The notes beneath the pieces are model-generated. The model had not been told where the DNA came from and ran no database searches. It saw only the letters and a program-made list of their open reading frames with translations. A DNA stretch of 64,000 bases. Origin: Liolophura sinensis (lineage: Eukaryota; Mollusca; Polyplacophora; Chitonida; Chitonidae). The position numbers and the translations under genes were made by a program. Of this stretch, positions 36,865 through 48,335 are shown piece after piece. Every line of letters starts with the position of its first letter. The first letter of the stretch is position 1. The stretch is from assembly GCF_032854445.1 (NCBI RefSeq), contig NC_088303.1:28749265-28813264 (forward strand). The letters run 5' to 3'.

Positions 36865-37618
36865 CAAGTAACTATTGTATTTTGCAAATCTGACAAAGAA
36901 AAGATAAAACTATAACCAGCACGGAGTATGACACTTGAGCAAATTTATAAATGCATCGGTAAAGTATCCCACGGGAAATTCAAAAGACATACCATTAAAA
37001 TTTTGTGGTATTGTCTAACAGTAACATCGCATATTCGATTAGACGAGAGTTATTTCTACAACCCCAGGGCGCTCAAATTCCCTCTTACGTCACCTGAACC
37101 CTGTTTTAACCACATGTGCATGGGGTACGAGTGAGACGAGATCGTGTTTTCCATGGCTTAAACATGGAGCATTCCTTGGCCTTGTAAGAATCCCAGATTA
37201 AAGGTGGATTTATTGTGTTAACAAGCAAGTCAGAAAAAATGGCTGTGGTCGGTTTTTTCACTTCTTCCTAAATAACGCAGTTTATATCATGTGTTGTCTG
37301 TTCTTTTAATGTATACCAGTAACATATTTCTTGTCGGACGTGGATGTGGACGACAGGTAACATCTCGATTCAATATAAGAACTGTAATTGCAGAAGATTT
37401 AAACCTGAATGTAGCTGGTAAAAGCACGTGGGTTTCGTAGGAAAATTCCACTTCAGTAGGAGAGTTATCGGAAGTAGTGTTGAAGAGAACATACTGAGAC
37501 ACGCAGGCTTAACGCGCTATCCTGAAATGTCACTGATTATGTACATGTAATAGCCAGAGCGGGATACACAGCGTCGTAGAAACTAGGACACAATTAAAGT
37601 CATTTCTTTTTCCAAATG
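36865..37618 (+). repeat. Long inverted repeat, left arm (copy C)
   Basis: The reverse complement of 38673-39383. It is nearly identical to the left arm in copy A (7644-8396), with no indel seen. Confidence 0.87.
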
Positions 37619-38335
37619 AAATGTGCTTCCAGTGGATTACCTTTACGAACTATACCCACAAATACTTTCTTGAGAATCACGTTGATCTCACCATGCTCCT
37701 CTCATGGGGATCTTATCCTCACTCTTCTTCTCATCGGGATTTCTATCTCACAATGGACTGTTGGTCTCACTATCCTTCCCTCAATGGGATTTCTGTGTCA
37801 AGATTCTCCTCCCCTGGGACCTTGATCTTACAACCCCACATAACTGAGATCTTGAGGAGACTATCATTATATATCAATGAAAATGTTCACATTTTTTTTC
37901 GCCTACAGTCCTCATATAATTGACATCTCCACCTTAATATACCTCTCAGTAAGATATTTAGGTTACTGCCGTCACATCAGTCTGATCTTTGACGCACTAT
38001 GACCCATTACTGTTATTTTCAGCTAGGTGTCACGATGTACACGTTGCCCCCTGCTTTAAATACGTTGTCGTGACGACAGGGCTGAAATAGTGTCGAAATG
38101 TGGTAAGGTTATAATTATTCATTCAGTCACAAGATGTCCTAGATTTTCGGTTCCCATCGTATTCCCTGTCATCAAGGTCAAATGTTCCTTCTGTTAATTC
38201 ATCCATACACACAGAACTGGAAACTCCCGAAGCCAGGCTATAAGGGTCATATTTAATATGATCTCCATTTATTTAATATACAGTTATGAGCTACAGTTAG
38301 GATTTACCCGGTAGAGATTATTAACATTTTATGAT

Positions 38336-38526
38336 TTATTTACTTATTTGATTGGTGTTTTACGAATATTTCACTTATACGACGGCGGCCAGCATTATGC
38401 TGGGAGGAAACCCAGCAGATCCCGAGATGAACCCACGACCATCCGCAGGTGGTCGCTGGTAGACCTTCTCACGGAGAAACTCCTGGGTCAATACGCGATA
38501 ATCAACTGAGCCACGGAGGCCACCGA
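38336..38526 (-). mobile_element. tRNA-derived SINE, minus strand (copy C)
   Basis: The copy C counterpart of 9104-9297. It ends 'ctgagccacggaggccacc', closer to the family consensus than the A copy. Confidence 0.9.
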
Positions 38527-38672
38527 CATTTCTTGATGCTGAAAGCAATGTAAAAAGACAGAGTAAAGTATGGTCCTAAAACTCCTCCCTTAGAAATAAT
38601 TCTCTTGGTGCCTTTTTCCGGTGAGATAAAAAAATAGAGAAAGTTAATATTTGTAGGTATAGTTTGCAGCAG

Positions 38673-39383
38673 CATTTGGAAAAAGAAATGACTTTAATTG
38701 TATCCGCTTTGTATCCCGATCTGGCTGTTATGCATAATTCATTGACGTGTCTTAGTATGTTCTCTTTAACACTACTTCCGATGACTCTTCTACTTAGATG
38801 AAATTTCACTGCGAAACACATGTGCTTTTACAGGCTACATTCAGGTTTAAATTGAAAACCGGCCACAGCCATTTCTTCTGACTTGCTTGGTAACACAGTA
38901 AATCCACCTTTAATCTGGGATTCTTACGAGGCCAAGGAATGCTCCATGTTGGAGCCATGGAAAACACGATGTCGTCTCACTTGTACCCCACGCACATGTG
39001 GTTAAAATAGGGTTCGGGTGACGTAAGAGGGAATATGATCGTCTTGGGGTGGTAGAAATAACTCCTATAATCGAATATGCGATGCCACTGTAATGCTACA
39101 CCACAAATTTAATGGTATGTCTTTTGAATTTCCCGTGGGATACTTTACCGATGCATTTATACATTTGCTCAAGTGTTGTCATATCTTATAATATCTAGTC
39201 ACACATCATGTCTATCATGGCAACTATATGCTCATGTGTGCTCGGTGCTGCTTTTTGTTTTAGGACGAAATGAAATTTCCTTACATTGTGATGACTTTTT
39301 TCATCGATGTTTTGGCACGTGTACAAGTGAACCAAGCAAGGGTGTATTATTTGTCAGATTTGCAAAATACAATAGTTACTTGA
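38673..39383 (+). repeat. Long inverted repeat, right arm (copy C)
   Basis: The reverse complement of 36865-37618. It is about 75 bp shorter than in copy A, owing to a deletion of about 110 bp near 38856 and retention of 25 nt in exon 4 and a few others. Its outer end lies inside exon 4 (39264-39433). Confidence 0.87.
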
Positions 39384-39433
39384 CGTCTCTAGCTCAATCG
39401 TGTCCATATCAAGCAGGGGGTAAATTAGGATAA
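39264..39433 (+). CDS. Exon 4 (terminal) of the Cys-rich gene, copy C (open)
   Basis: It follows 'gctgctttttgttttag', a strong acceptor. Two bases complete a phase-1 codon, then 55 codons and TAA. It includes RNEISLHCDDFFHRCFGTCT and later SLAQSCPYQ, with four Cys (C-x6-C-x3-C-x26-C). The copy in A lost 25 nt in the first Cys-rich part. The left arm of the inverted repeat carries only a 35-bp antisense remnant of this exon. No domain family is recognised. Confidence 0.5.
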
Positions 39434-39943
39434 TGTCAATGTCAACATCGTGATAACATGTTCGGATCTAGCGATTGTCTCCTCTTGATTCGGAACTCTT
39501 CCGCTTTGTTTTGGACGTTTGGACGTGCTTCGTGGAAGTTTTCGAACACTTCCCGAAAGTAAATTAATATTTAATTTTTTTTATTTAAATGATTTATGTT
39601 TATCCCCATACTGAAAGGTAAGCAATGTCATGATAGTATTTAGCCAAAGTATACTAAAAATATTGTGGAAGTTCGTTTTAGTTATTGATTTTATTTCAGT
39701 GGTACACATTACTTCCCGTATATAATTCTTGTTCGAGTTATCGAGTTTATTCTTGTTCGAGGTCAAGACGACGGATAAAAATTGGAGGCAGTAATGCCTT
39801 CCATAAGAGGAGATGTTTGAGCCGGCAAAAGGTGTAATCATGTTCGTGCCGTAAGCAGGGATACATGCGGGAGTGGTCTAAACTTACACCGTCTACATGA
39901 CTCTGTCAGGTAGAGCTTTGTAAACAACACAACGAGTAAATTT

Positions 39944-40070
39944 CTTTATTTATTTGATTTGTGTTTTACGCCGTACTCAAGAATATTTCACTTATACGAC
40001 GGCGGCCAGGGTTATAGTTGGAGGAAACCGGGCAGAGCCCGGTGGAAACCCACGACCATCCGCCAACGAG
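39944..40070 (-). mobile_element. tRNA-derived SINE, 5'-truncated, minus strand (copy C)
   Basis: The copy C counterpart of 10786-10913, including 'ttttacgccgtactcaagaa' and 'aaccgggcagagcccggtgg'. Confidence 0.9.
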
Positions 40071-41348
40071 TAAGTCAGTACCTCCTGATATATATGTGGG
40101 TGTATGTGAGATGATGGGCTAAGCAACAAAGGAATTTATTGAATCCCGGCTTGACAGATTTAACCGTCATGTTATCATTCCTGCCTACGCTATCGTTGTA
40201 CGTCAAAACCAAACCACCCATATCCTGTTTTATTTCTTCTTCTTAAAGAGCTGAAAGCTTTCACATCAGAAACCCCGAGACTGAGAGCATGTTTGTATTG
40301 GCCTAGTCGTCCCCAGGAAGACCGTTTAATCACACCACTCTATATCATCTTGAATCACCTTGCCCCTCTAATCAAAACACCGCCTATAGGGACATCCACG
40401 CACCGACAATCTTTTTATCTCACCTTTTTTCCCTATCGACAAGAAGCCAGCACCTTACGGATGAAAACTCGGTGTGTGAAAGGTAGCGTTACTTTGGCTT
40501 CGGACTTAAGTACAAGTCGCCATTTCCATTTCTGGACAGTTTTACAAGTGCCTCACCCGGCGAGTATTATCTAATTGCTTCAGTGTGATTGGGATAATGT
40601 TGATTTGTGACACCTCAGCTGCTCTAGTTTTTGGTCTGAATCTGAGCAGAACTGTCCTTGTGTAGATCAGAATCTCTGAGTTTTCGATCTTCTCGCAGTT
40701 GGACACCATCTTTTTCCATGCCTGGAAGCCCTTAAACCATTAACTTGAGCCACGATTCGGCTATCTCTGTGCTTCTAACGACCCGTCGAAAAACGGTATA
40801 TAGAGGTCGGTCAGACACAAATTATCCCAGTTTAGGGATCATCAGCGGGGAACGGTCGAAGAATGTGCAAGTTCGATTGCTTTCATGAAGCGACCAAACA
40901 GTCACATCGACGTTTTTTTATCTGCTCTTTTACCTGGACGGTTAACCTCGCAGCCAGTAATTGGATTAATTGTACTACGTGAATTACTGACTTCCAGACG
41001 TCTTTTTAGTGGTGGTTTCCATCTGGAGAGCGTAGTTTCATTGAGCGTTAGCCAGAGATGGTTGTTTCTCCGAGCGTCAACAGAACTTTAACGGTGCGTT
41101 CGTTGAAAGATGTTTTACTTCCATTAGTCCGTGACAAAAGTTTTACTGGCGTTACTCAGTGACAGAGGTTACTCAGTGACAGAAGTTCAAGAAAGCGTTA
41201 CTCAAGGGCCGATTTCCGGGCTTTGCATTATATTATATGACCGTAAACACTAATAACGTTAACAACAGTTACTATGGATTAATTTCTTTGGCTGTTTTGC
41301 AGCATGCATGCTTAAAGTGAACATACAATCAGCCACTAGAGCTGAATT

Positions 41349-41611
41349 GCTTTATTTATTTATTTATTTGATTGGTGTTTTACGCCGTACTCAAGAATAT
41401 TTCACTTATACGATGGCGGCCAGCATTATGCTGGGTGGTAACTGGGCACAGCCCACGACCATCCGCAGGTTGCCGGCAGACCTTCCCACTTACGGCCGGA
41501 GAGGAAGCCAGCATGAGCTGGACTTGAACTCACAGCGACCGCATTGGTGAGAGGCTCCTGGATCTTTACGCTGCGCTAGCGCTCTAAACGATTGAGCCAC
41601 GGAGGCCCCCG
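41349..41611 (-). mobile_element. Full-length tRNA-derived SINE, minus strand
   Basis: The best-preserved copy in the window. On the minus strand it begins with the tRNA-like head 'ggcctccgtggctcaatcg' (A box at 41589-41599) and has a B box GAGTTCAAGTCC (complement at 41520-41531). A tRNA-unrelated body ends 'gccgccatcgtataagtgaa' and 'acggcgtaaaacaccaatca', followed by an (AAAT)n tail. It is the more complete counterpart of 13158-13384. Confidence 0.95.
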
Positions 41612-42084
41612 AATTGATTAATAAAGTAATATTCTAGAAATTTTCTAAAAACATTTTCAAATTCTACACTTCTTCACAACAAAATAAATAGCAAATGATC
41701 GTCAGTACCTAACCTCTCATAGGGTGACGCCATTTTGCAATGTCATACTATCTAGAGTGACGTCACAAACCTAAGAGCTCTCCCGTACAGTCGGTATTAA
41801 ACAACATGCCAATGAGAAAACACAAACAGAAATGTCTGATGCCAAAAACCAAGGAGTATCATTTTTGTTCTGTTTTCAAAGGGCAGATGTTTCTTTTACC
41901 CTAGCGCTCGGTCTGAACGATCTTAATAAGTTTAAGCGTCGTATTTTACCGGTCCTGCTCGTCCTCGTCTTCGATCTGCATGGGTGTAAGCATTAAACCT
42001 AGCTGGCTCTACCGATATCAGGGAATTTACCGAGCATAGCAAGGCCTTTTGATTTGTAACAGACTCTATTATGCAGTGTTCGGG

Positions 42085-43928
42085 AAGATATATTCACAAT
42101 AAATCTAACCTTGCTAAGGAAAAAATGCAACGCCACAATATTTTTCTTCAAGCACTGACTCTCGTGAGGCGGCTTTCTTGAGTTACTGCAGTCTTCTCCT
42201 CAACATGTACGCATCGTGACACAAGCAGCCGTTCGAAGTTCCCTGTTCATAACTGTGTGATCCAAAATGCATCAGTTTAACTCTTAAACTATCTGCAAAA
42301 TCCGATTTATTATATCGATATCTGTCTATCCACTATAAGATTGTTTGAAGCGACAGCCAATTATTACGTGACGCTTTCAGCGTTATATGGGCTTTTACAA
42401 CATGGTTACTCGGAGTAAATTTTCCCCATTTCCCCAGTGTTGAACTTCATCTCCTCGGCTTTCAAAACTTGATAGAATTTTTACATATTTTTCTGTGATA
42501 ACTATGTCCTATATCCCTTTTCCCATGTATATATAGTGGTCGACTTTATGTTCACTTTAATTGAATCTGTTTCCTGTGCTGCCATGTCTTCGCCTATTTC
42601 AGCCGAAATGGCTTAAAGTCACACAAACTCTATTTTACACCCTGCCAAACATCTCTATCAGCAGATCCTAACTTCATTCCCAGTAATTTTGGCATGTGAA
42701 AGAATTTTATCAGATTATATTTTTATATAGATATACATTATAGGAATGGCTCCACCTTTTTGAATATCCAAGCTGTTGCGAGGAGTTCTCATGACGTAAA
42801 TCTTACTATGCAAGACATGTCCCAGTCCGGAACTGATTAACACTGATTGCCTCAAAAAGAGGCTCTCAACACATAAAACCACTTAGAAACCTTAGAATGG
42901 CAGATAAAAAGGCTTCAGAAAATGTTTTTGGGATCGATTCATCTGGCTTATGTTTCCAGTGGGAAAGACGTCGATTTCTCATAAATCATGCCAGTGTATA
43001 TATACAAAGTTTAGTGTGAGTTTTTAAAGCCTTTGTTTAGATACATTGTTTTGCTCTTCTTGACGTTGTCTGATTTGAAACTTCACATCGAAGCAGTAGA
43101 ACGATTCAATGAGATAGAAAGATAACTGTTTTCCCCGACACACTGAATGTTTGATTTATTTATTTATTTGATAGGTGTTTTACGCTGTACTCAAGAATAT
43201 TTCACTTATACGACGGCGAACAGCATTATGGTGGGGAAACCTGGCAGAGCCCGGGGGAATCCCACGACCATCCGCAGGTTGCTGTCAGACTTTCCCACGT
43301 ACGGCCGGAGACGAAGCCATCATGAGCTGGACTTGAACTCACTGCGACTGCATTGGTGAGAGACTCCTGGGTCATTACGCTGAGCTAACGCGCTAACCAA
43401 GTGAGACACGGAGGCGCCTTGAACGTTTGAAGACTGATTTTCCCAAGAGCTCTTGACATATCCACTTAACGTATAAAATATATCAGTATGTAAAGTTGTC
43501 TGAAAACGACATCTTGGCTTTTATGTGCAATTGCTGACTATTATACTAGAAAAGTTTTAAAAACAAAAAAAAAAGAAAATAGCAATAAAACACCGAGGGA
43601 ATTAATTCATCAACTGTAATAAAAGAAAAACATTCCAGGAGACTGAGAAGTTTTCATTTCCTTTAAACAATAACCATGTATATAGTGTGCAAAGTGTTAC
43701 AAAAAACAAAATGCCGAGTTTATTCTTAAATTGAACCAGTGCTTGATGGTTTTCAGTGGATACAGAAAGGAGCGTGTATTAAGTCGTAGGCAAAATCGTT
43801 CTTTTCTTCTCACTACTTTTGGCAAGTTTCAGTGGTCTCTTGTGGTGTTTTGACGGATTCGTGTGAACAAGTTCATACGGTTGGGTTACCTGGAGATCGT
43901 GGAGTTTATTATAGCCACAGTTTATTTG
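42085..43928 (+). other. Segment kept in copy C, deleted from copy A
   Basis: Copy A reads straight from 'agactctattatgc' to 'cgttttctcgcac' (near 13844). Copy C has about 1.85 kb between the same flanks. Part of it (42690-43060) is homologous to copy D at 48840-49200, so presence is ancestral and A carries the deletion. It contains one SINE (43150-43416) and no recognised gene. Confidence 0.8.
43150..43416 (-). mobile_element. Full-length tRNA-derived SINE, minus strand
   Basis: The complemented (AAAT)n tail 'tttatttatttatttgatag' leads into 'cacttatacgacggcgaaca'. The B box complement 'ggacttgaactcactgcgac' and the head complement 'gagacacggaggcgcc' follow. Confidence 0.93.
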
Positions 43929-44866
43929 GACAGATCCCGTTTTCTCGCACTGAGAGTTTGATATCCTGCTGGATGTGGGTGCTAGAATCGCTCTAGGCGA
44001 GAATTGTTCACACGGTACCGCTATCTATTAAGATGAAACCAGGAAGGTCACTACACAGGAATGGGTCATCTCAAGGGATTTGAAAAGACGCCGGGGAGGA
44101 TTTGGGAAGGGTGGGAATCCAAAACCGTAAGCTCCAAAACCTGGTCACCAAATAACCCCCTGGTACAACTGAAAAGGAGACGAAGTTGATTATCTGCTTA
44201 TCACGGCAGACCAAACTAGCCTTCCACAAACGTGGCCACGTCCGCGGTACATGGCTCACACAGGACCTCTGATCAAGTAGCTAGTTAGTGTGGGATCAAG
44301 CCGCGATACGTTTTCTCCCGAGAGTCAGTTTGATTTAGCTCTAAAACCTTAGGTTGCTGGCGGTAATTGACATTCCACGCCTGTGAAATTTATCAGGTTA
44401 ACAACAGTCACGTATTAAATGAGCCTGTAGACAGGATGACCTGACTCAGGTACAAGTGTGTAATCAGCCAGTTGAGTGGCTGAACTGATACACAGGTAGA
44501 CTCGCACTCTGTGCTCACTCCCTTAGGCATATGCAGTGCTCATAGAAATGGGTATAGAAATGTTTTTCCAGGCAGTGCTTACAGAGCAAGGGAAAATCTT
44601 AATCTTTGTTGTCATAAATGTTTTTCCCAGTCCAAATGACAAAGATGGAGAATAGAAAAGCGTTCATCTTGAATTTATCACGTCTTGGAGAGCATTTAGT
44701 CAATAATCTAATGCATCAGCTAATGTCTTTCAACATGCCAAATAGGAGTAATTGATGCCGTAATTAATTTAATAACCTGGACTTACATTCCACAATTCAA
44801 AAACTAACGACATGATAGGTCTTCGTAACAAACAGTTTAATTAAACGTTTAGATTCTGGTTAGAGG

Positions 44867-45130
44867 CTAATAATTTAGTTTAGATGCACAGTGTGGGCAG
44901 AATGAGTTTATCATGGGAAACTTGACCTCGTTCCGTACACCTTTGTCACTGTGAAGACAACTCAGGCGACAGAACAGAGTTCCAGGTTTGTGAATGTAGA
45001 GATTCAGAGCCATAAATGTGTACGCTAACCTATAACCGTGGGTACTTGATATCTGAGCTAACAAGGATCTCACTTTCTCTGCGTGGGCTGTGACAACGAA
45101 TACAAAGAATAACAAAACAACTCCATACAT
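44867..45130 (-). CDS. Small predicted secreted protein ORF, copy C
   Basis: The counterpart of 14830-15057. It starts MYGVVLLFFVFVVTAHAEK. The TAA that ends copy A is TCA here, so the frame runs 12 codons further (SFCPHCASKLNY). Residue changes against A are A to V, E to Q, V to G, R to L and C to S. The signal peptide is unaffected, but the loss of one Cys and the different C-terminus argue against strong constraint. It may be a decayed first exon. The function is unknown. Confidence 0.3.
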   Translation of the reverse strand: MYGVVLLFFVFVVTAHAEKVRSLLAQISSTHGYRLAYTFMALNLYIHKPGTLFCRLSCLHSDKGVRNEVKFPMINSFCPHCASKLNY

Positions 45131-45629
45131 GCGTGTGTGGGTGAGGATGGTCACATATTGATGAAAGACAACAACGAAAGGCTTAAGAAAGGACTCCTTG
45201 CAACTAGACAGGACTTCGGTGCATCAGTAAGGTGTACTTTTTCCATGCACAAAAACAAGTAAACTTCACTTTAATATGCAGTATATTTACTGAAGAACAT
45301 GTATGTGAAAAATTAGAGTGATGCTATTTCTTCTTTTTGCCTCATAACAAGAGTGGTGTTAAAAGAAGATTTTGCTAATTTATGGCGTTTTCCTGTATTC
45401 CGTGAAAATAAAAATATGATTATGTGAATTAAAATCATTTCCACATATTTACTATCTAGTATAGTGAGTAGTAAGCTATAACGTAGTGTCGTGTTGGTTC
45501 ACGCAATCATATTTTTATAAACTGGGGGGTGGGAGACAGAATTTGGACGTTCAGAGGAATAAAAATTCTCCTTTTATACATTTCTTCATATACTGTCATG
45601 CTATATGTTAGATAAGTTTAAACAATTAT

Positions 45630-45835
45630 TGTAAATCCGATAGCACAGTTGGCAGAGCGTCCGCTTCGAGAGGCGGTTTATCCAGAGTCAATCCTGGTCG
45701 GGTCACACCTAAGATCTTAATAGCGGAAACTGTAACTTGGCGCTTGGCGTTCAGCATAAAGGGGATAGTGCAACAACTGGCTGACGCGTATCAGTATAAT
45801 GAAATCTCAAGCACTCACTCACTCCATTGAAATCT
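45630..45835 (+). mobile_element. Second tRNA-derived SINE family, plus strand
   Basis: The tRNA-like head starts 'tccgatagcacagttggcag', with A box TAGCACAGTTGG, followed by an anticodon-arm-like 'cgcttcgagaggcgg' and a weak B box 'agtcaatcctgg'. The body contains 'gcttggcgttcagcataaag' and 'gtatcagtataatgaaatct', and the tail has ACTC repeats. The site is empty in copy A (near 15385). A separate piece of a related body is at 48245-48335. Confidence 0.85.
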
Positions 45836-46635
45836 CAACGCTATTAACTTCAGCTAACAGCATATCGTACAATTACATAGAGAAAAACGAGTACCTCTTT
45901 ATCAGTTTAGCCTCGTAATAAATGTTTATTAAAGACACTGTCACATATTCACGGTACAAATCGTAAGGCAAAACTTGTTTCAAATACCAACACTAATCGG
46001 AAAGAGATATTTTCCTGTGCAGTTAACGGTATACCAGTAGGTTGGTGGTTAGCGAAGAACATTTAGCTCGGCGTATTTCATCGGCCACTTCTGTTACATA
46101 ACAACTTAACCGTATACCGGGGAAGCCCTTGGGTCTTTTCGCAGACGATCTGTCACTGAAAGCAGGTTGGCAATCGACCTGAGCCACGATTTCCCATCTA
46201 GCTGCATTCTACCATCGCTATTCTTGTGGCTCAAAACACTGACTGCTCCCGTGTGATTAGTACAGGCTGCTGATTTGTGACACCTCAGCGAGTTTGCTGG
46301 TCTGTCTAAATCTAAACAAGATTGTCTTTATATGTCTTTTCGATCTTATTGCAATCTGACACCAACCTTGTTTATCTGAGGGACCTAAAACATTTACTTG
46401 AGCCAAGACCCGGAAATCACTGCTCTAATGATTAATCGAAAGACGGTACACAGAGACCGAAAGACGCACAATATCTCATTTTAGGGCATGCAGTTCCCAG
46501 TGGCAAAAATGAATCTGCACGGTCGATTGCTTTCGTAAAGCGACAAAAATGTAAACATTGAATACAGGATTTTTATGATATAAAAACTACTGCATAAATA
46601 GTAAAACCCGAATACCAACGTCTGTGTAATAGTGC

Positions 46636-46845
46636 AACAGGCAAATGGTCACCAGAAACCAATGAAATTCGGTCTCTTGTCACTTGCCTCAGTAAAGCTT
46701 TTGTTCATGTAAATGCTTCAAAATAGCGACTTAAACGTCGCTAACCCCATGGCTAAAGCTAAATTAGCTTTAAAAATTGCGGAAATATTAACTGCAATTT
46801 TTAGACGCCTTGTCGAGAAATACTGTGTTACATCGCATTTAAAAA
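46636..46845 (+). repeat. Dispersed repeat R1, plus strand
   Basis: It contains 'atggtcaccagaaaccaatg', 'tctcttgtcacttgcctcag', 'gttcatgtaaatgcttcaaa' and 'ctgtgttacatcgcattta'. This order of motifs recurs at 6494-6720, 35716-35942, 54940-55155, 57435-57510 and 60985-61240, and inverted at 53665-53935 and 63645-63895. Confidence 0.65.
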
Positions 46846-47729
46846 CCAATTTACAAAAACAATGTTAAGGAAGTTATAGAAGTTTCTTTAATAGTTTCTC
46901 AAAGATTATTCTCCAAGGGTTATATATAGCAGAGCTATATGTGAAAGTCATTCATTTTAAAGATGAGTGATACTCGGTTATGTAGGACTGCGTAGGTTAC
47001 GTAAGTTTGGTAGTTACGTAAGTTTCCCTGAATCCTACACTACTTAACGTTGAATAATTGCACGCGCTTTACTGGGTCGGAAGACATGTTTTCACTATTG
47101 CCATGTCACCGATCAATAAAGCTTTTCAAAGTGAAAATGTGACATCAGCTCTATGGCCAACTCGACCTGGATTTGGGAACACAAAGACTTTAATAGCAAA
47201 TAAACGTTAACAGCCCAGCAAATTGTCAACAGAAGCGTTTCTGTCCCGCGCTGTTGGGTAGTTTTTCGAATTGACGGCTATAATCTTGCAGAACTTTCAT
47301 CTGCTCAGCACCATTGCTGGAAGAAATTCAGGAGAATGACTCAGTACCCAACTCTGAAGTTGAATTTAAAATAAACTGCAATCTGCAAAAGGCAGACTTT
47401 TTTCACTTTCCTCTGGAGGAATGTTTAATCCAAAATGCCTTTAAATTTTTTTCCAAGCCTTCATCTGTAGACATGCTCTGAGATCCCCATGACAAGGGTA
47501 CAACGTTTTAATCAGTGTCAAGCTGTCAGGCAGAAAAGGGATTTAACACATAGTCGATAATCTCCAAAGCTTGATCGGCAAACTGACAACTAACTTAAAA
47601 CTGGATTTTTGGAGATTCAACCAATAATATGACAAGAATAGAATACTACAAACGATGAATTTGCTGGGGCTTCAGAGTTTGCAACAGTTCTCATAACATT
47701 AAGTAGTGTGTCTAACCGAGGTAACAAGC

Positions 47730-47840
47730 GCTTCAGTGGCCTAATGGTTAGAGATATAAGCGTCAAGTCCGACATTCCTATACCATTCGTAGTCCGTAAA
47801 GGGCGTTCCAAGTCGATAATCGCAAGATCCATTTCCACAA
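47730..47840 (+). repeat. tRNA-like repeat fragment
   Basis: It has an A box match (tggcctaatggt at 47737-47748) and a B box-like 'gtcaagtcc' only 14 bases later, then 'gacattcctataccattcgt' and 'gggcgttccaagtcgataat'. Related tails appear at 49838-49905 ('ggacgttccaggtcaataat') and 58808-58860 ('cagacattcgtataccagcc'). It is probably a third, degraded tRNA-derived family. A functional tRNA is unlikely, since no cloverleaf fits. Confidence 0.5.
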
Positions 47841-48190
47841 CAACGTTTAACACTAACTCCCGAAGACAAAGGTATGTAAGAAATTATACAAATAAGAAAT
47901 AAAGCCGGTAACACACAGGAGAGAAGTGGTCATCAGTTTTCAATGATGCCGGGCAGACCATGAATATTTCAGGCATGAATTCCATATCAAAGTTCAAATT
48001 CGTAGTCCGTGAATGAGTTCCATGTCAAATAACAGCTAAACAAGTATCTCAGTCGCGCTTTAATTGCAACTGTTCATAAAGGCATCATGCTGATGTAATT
48101 AGCATGGCTACCTTTACGGCTCCTAGCCCCAGGTTAAGCGGTATTCGATACAGTTTGAAAATGACGAGCGTCCGCCACTCAGTCGTGAGT

Positions 48191-48252
48191 CCTAGGAAGG
48201 TAAAGGACCTAGGAAGGTAAAGGACCTAGGAGTCCTAGGAAGGCAAAGGACC
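48191..48252 (+). repeat. Short tandem repeat, 17-bp unit with CCTAGG
   Basis: The unit 'cctaggaaggtaaagga' occurs at 48191 and 48208. A short 'cctaggagt' follows, then 'cctaggaaggcaaagga' at 48234. Each unit starts with the palindrome CCTAGG. It sits immediately upstream of a SINE body fragment. Confidence 0.9.
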
Positions 48253-48335
48253 GATTGGCCCGGTGTCATTATCATGTGATTGGTTGGGATGTCATGTCTG
48301 GTGTCTTCGGTAAAGCGGTGTACACACACCTATTG
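48245..48335 (+). mobile_element. SINE body fragment (second tRNA-derived family)
   Basis: 'gattggcccggtgtcattat', 'gtgattggttgggatgtcat' and 'ctggtgtcttcggtaaagcg' match the body of the family at 45630, as I know it from molluscan genomes. The head and tail are absent. Confidence 0.6.

Larger units (their letters stand above)
28827..39433 (+). pseudogene. Cys-rich secreted protein gene, copy C (all four exons, two frameshifted)
   Basis: This is the only copy with all four exons in the window. Exon 1 (28827-28919) is one base shorter than in B, so the signal peptide frame hits TAG at codon 8. Exon 2 (30798-30843) is open. Exon 3 (33413-33539) is one base short and its last codon is TAA. Exon 4 (39264-39433) is open to TAA. 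The intron phases are 1, 2 and 1. The intact composite across copies would be about 145 residues: a signal peptide plus about nine Cys in the mature chain. Exon 3 lies in a tract with many one-base length differences, so its frameshift may be a sequence error. The TAA is shared with copy A and is probably real. The family is unknown. Confidence 0.58.
28742..46230 (+). repeat. Segmental duplication, copy C
   Basis: This is the most complete copy of the unit in the window. It starts with the exon 1 region shared with 15926 in copy B and runs to 'gtggctcaaaacact' at about 46228, the same end point as copy A. Compared with A it has lost about 945 bp (the equivalent of 12081-13026) and about 110 bp in the right arm of the long inverted repeat. 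It keeps about 1.85 kb (42085-43928) that A has lost. It has gained a tRNA-type SINE near 45630-45830. Divergence from A is very uneven along its length. Confidence 0.93.

Noticed and set aside
45637-45710. Possible functional tRNA gene
   Set aside because: The A box is good but the B box is degraded and the acceptor stem does not pair. It continues into a SINE body.
47617-47902. Overlapping 64- and 78-codon ORFs
   Set aside because: They are built on a tRNA-like repeat fragment, and no protein motif is seen.
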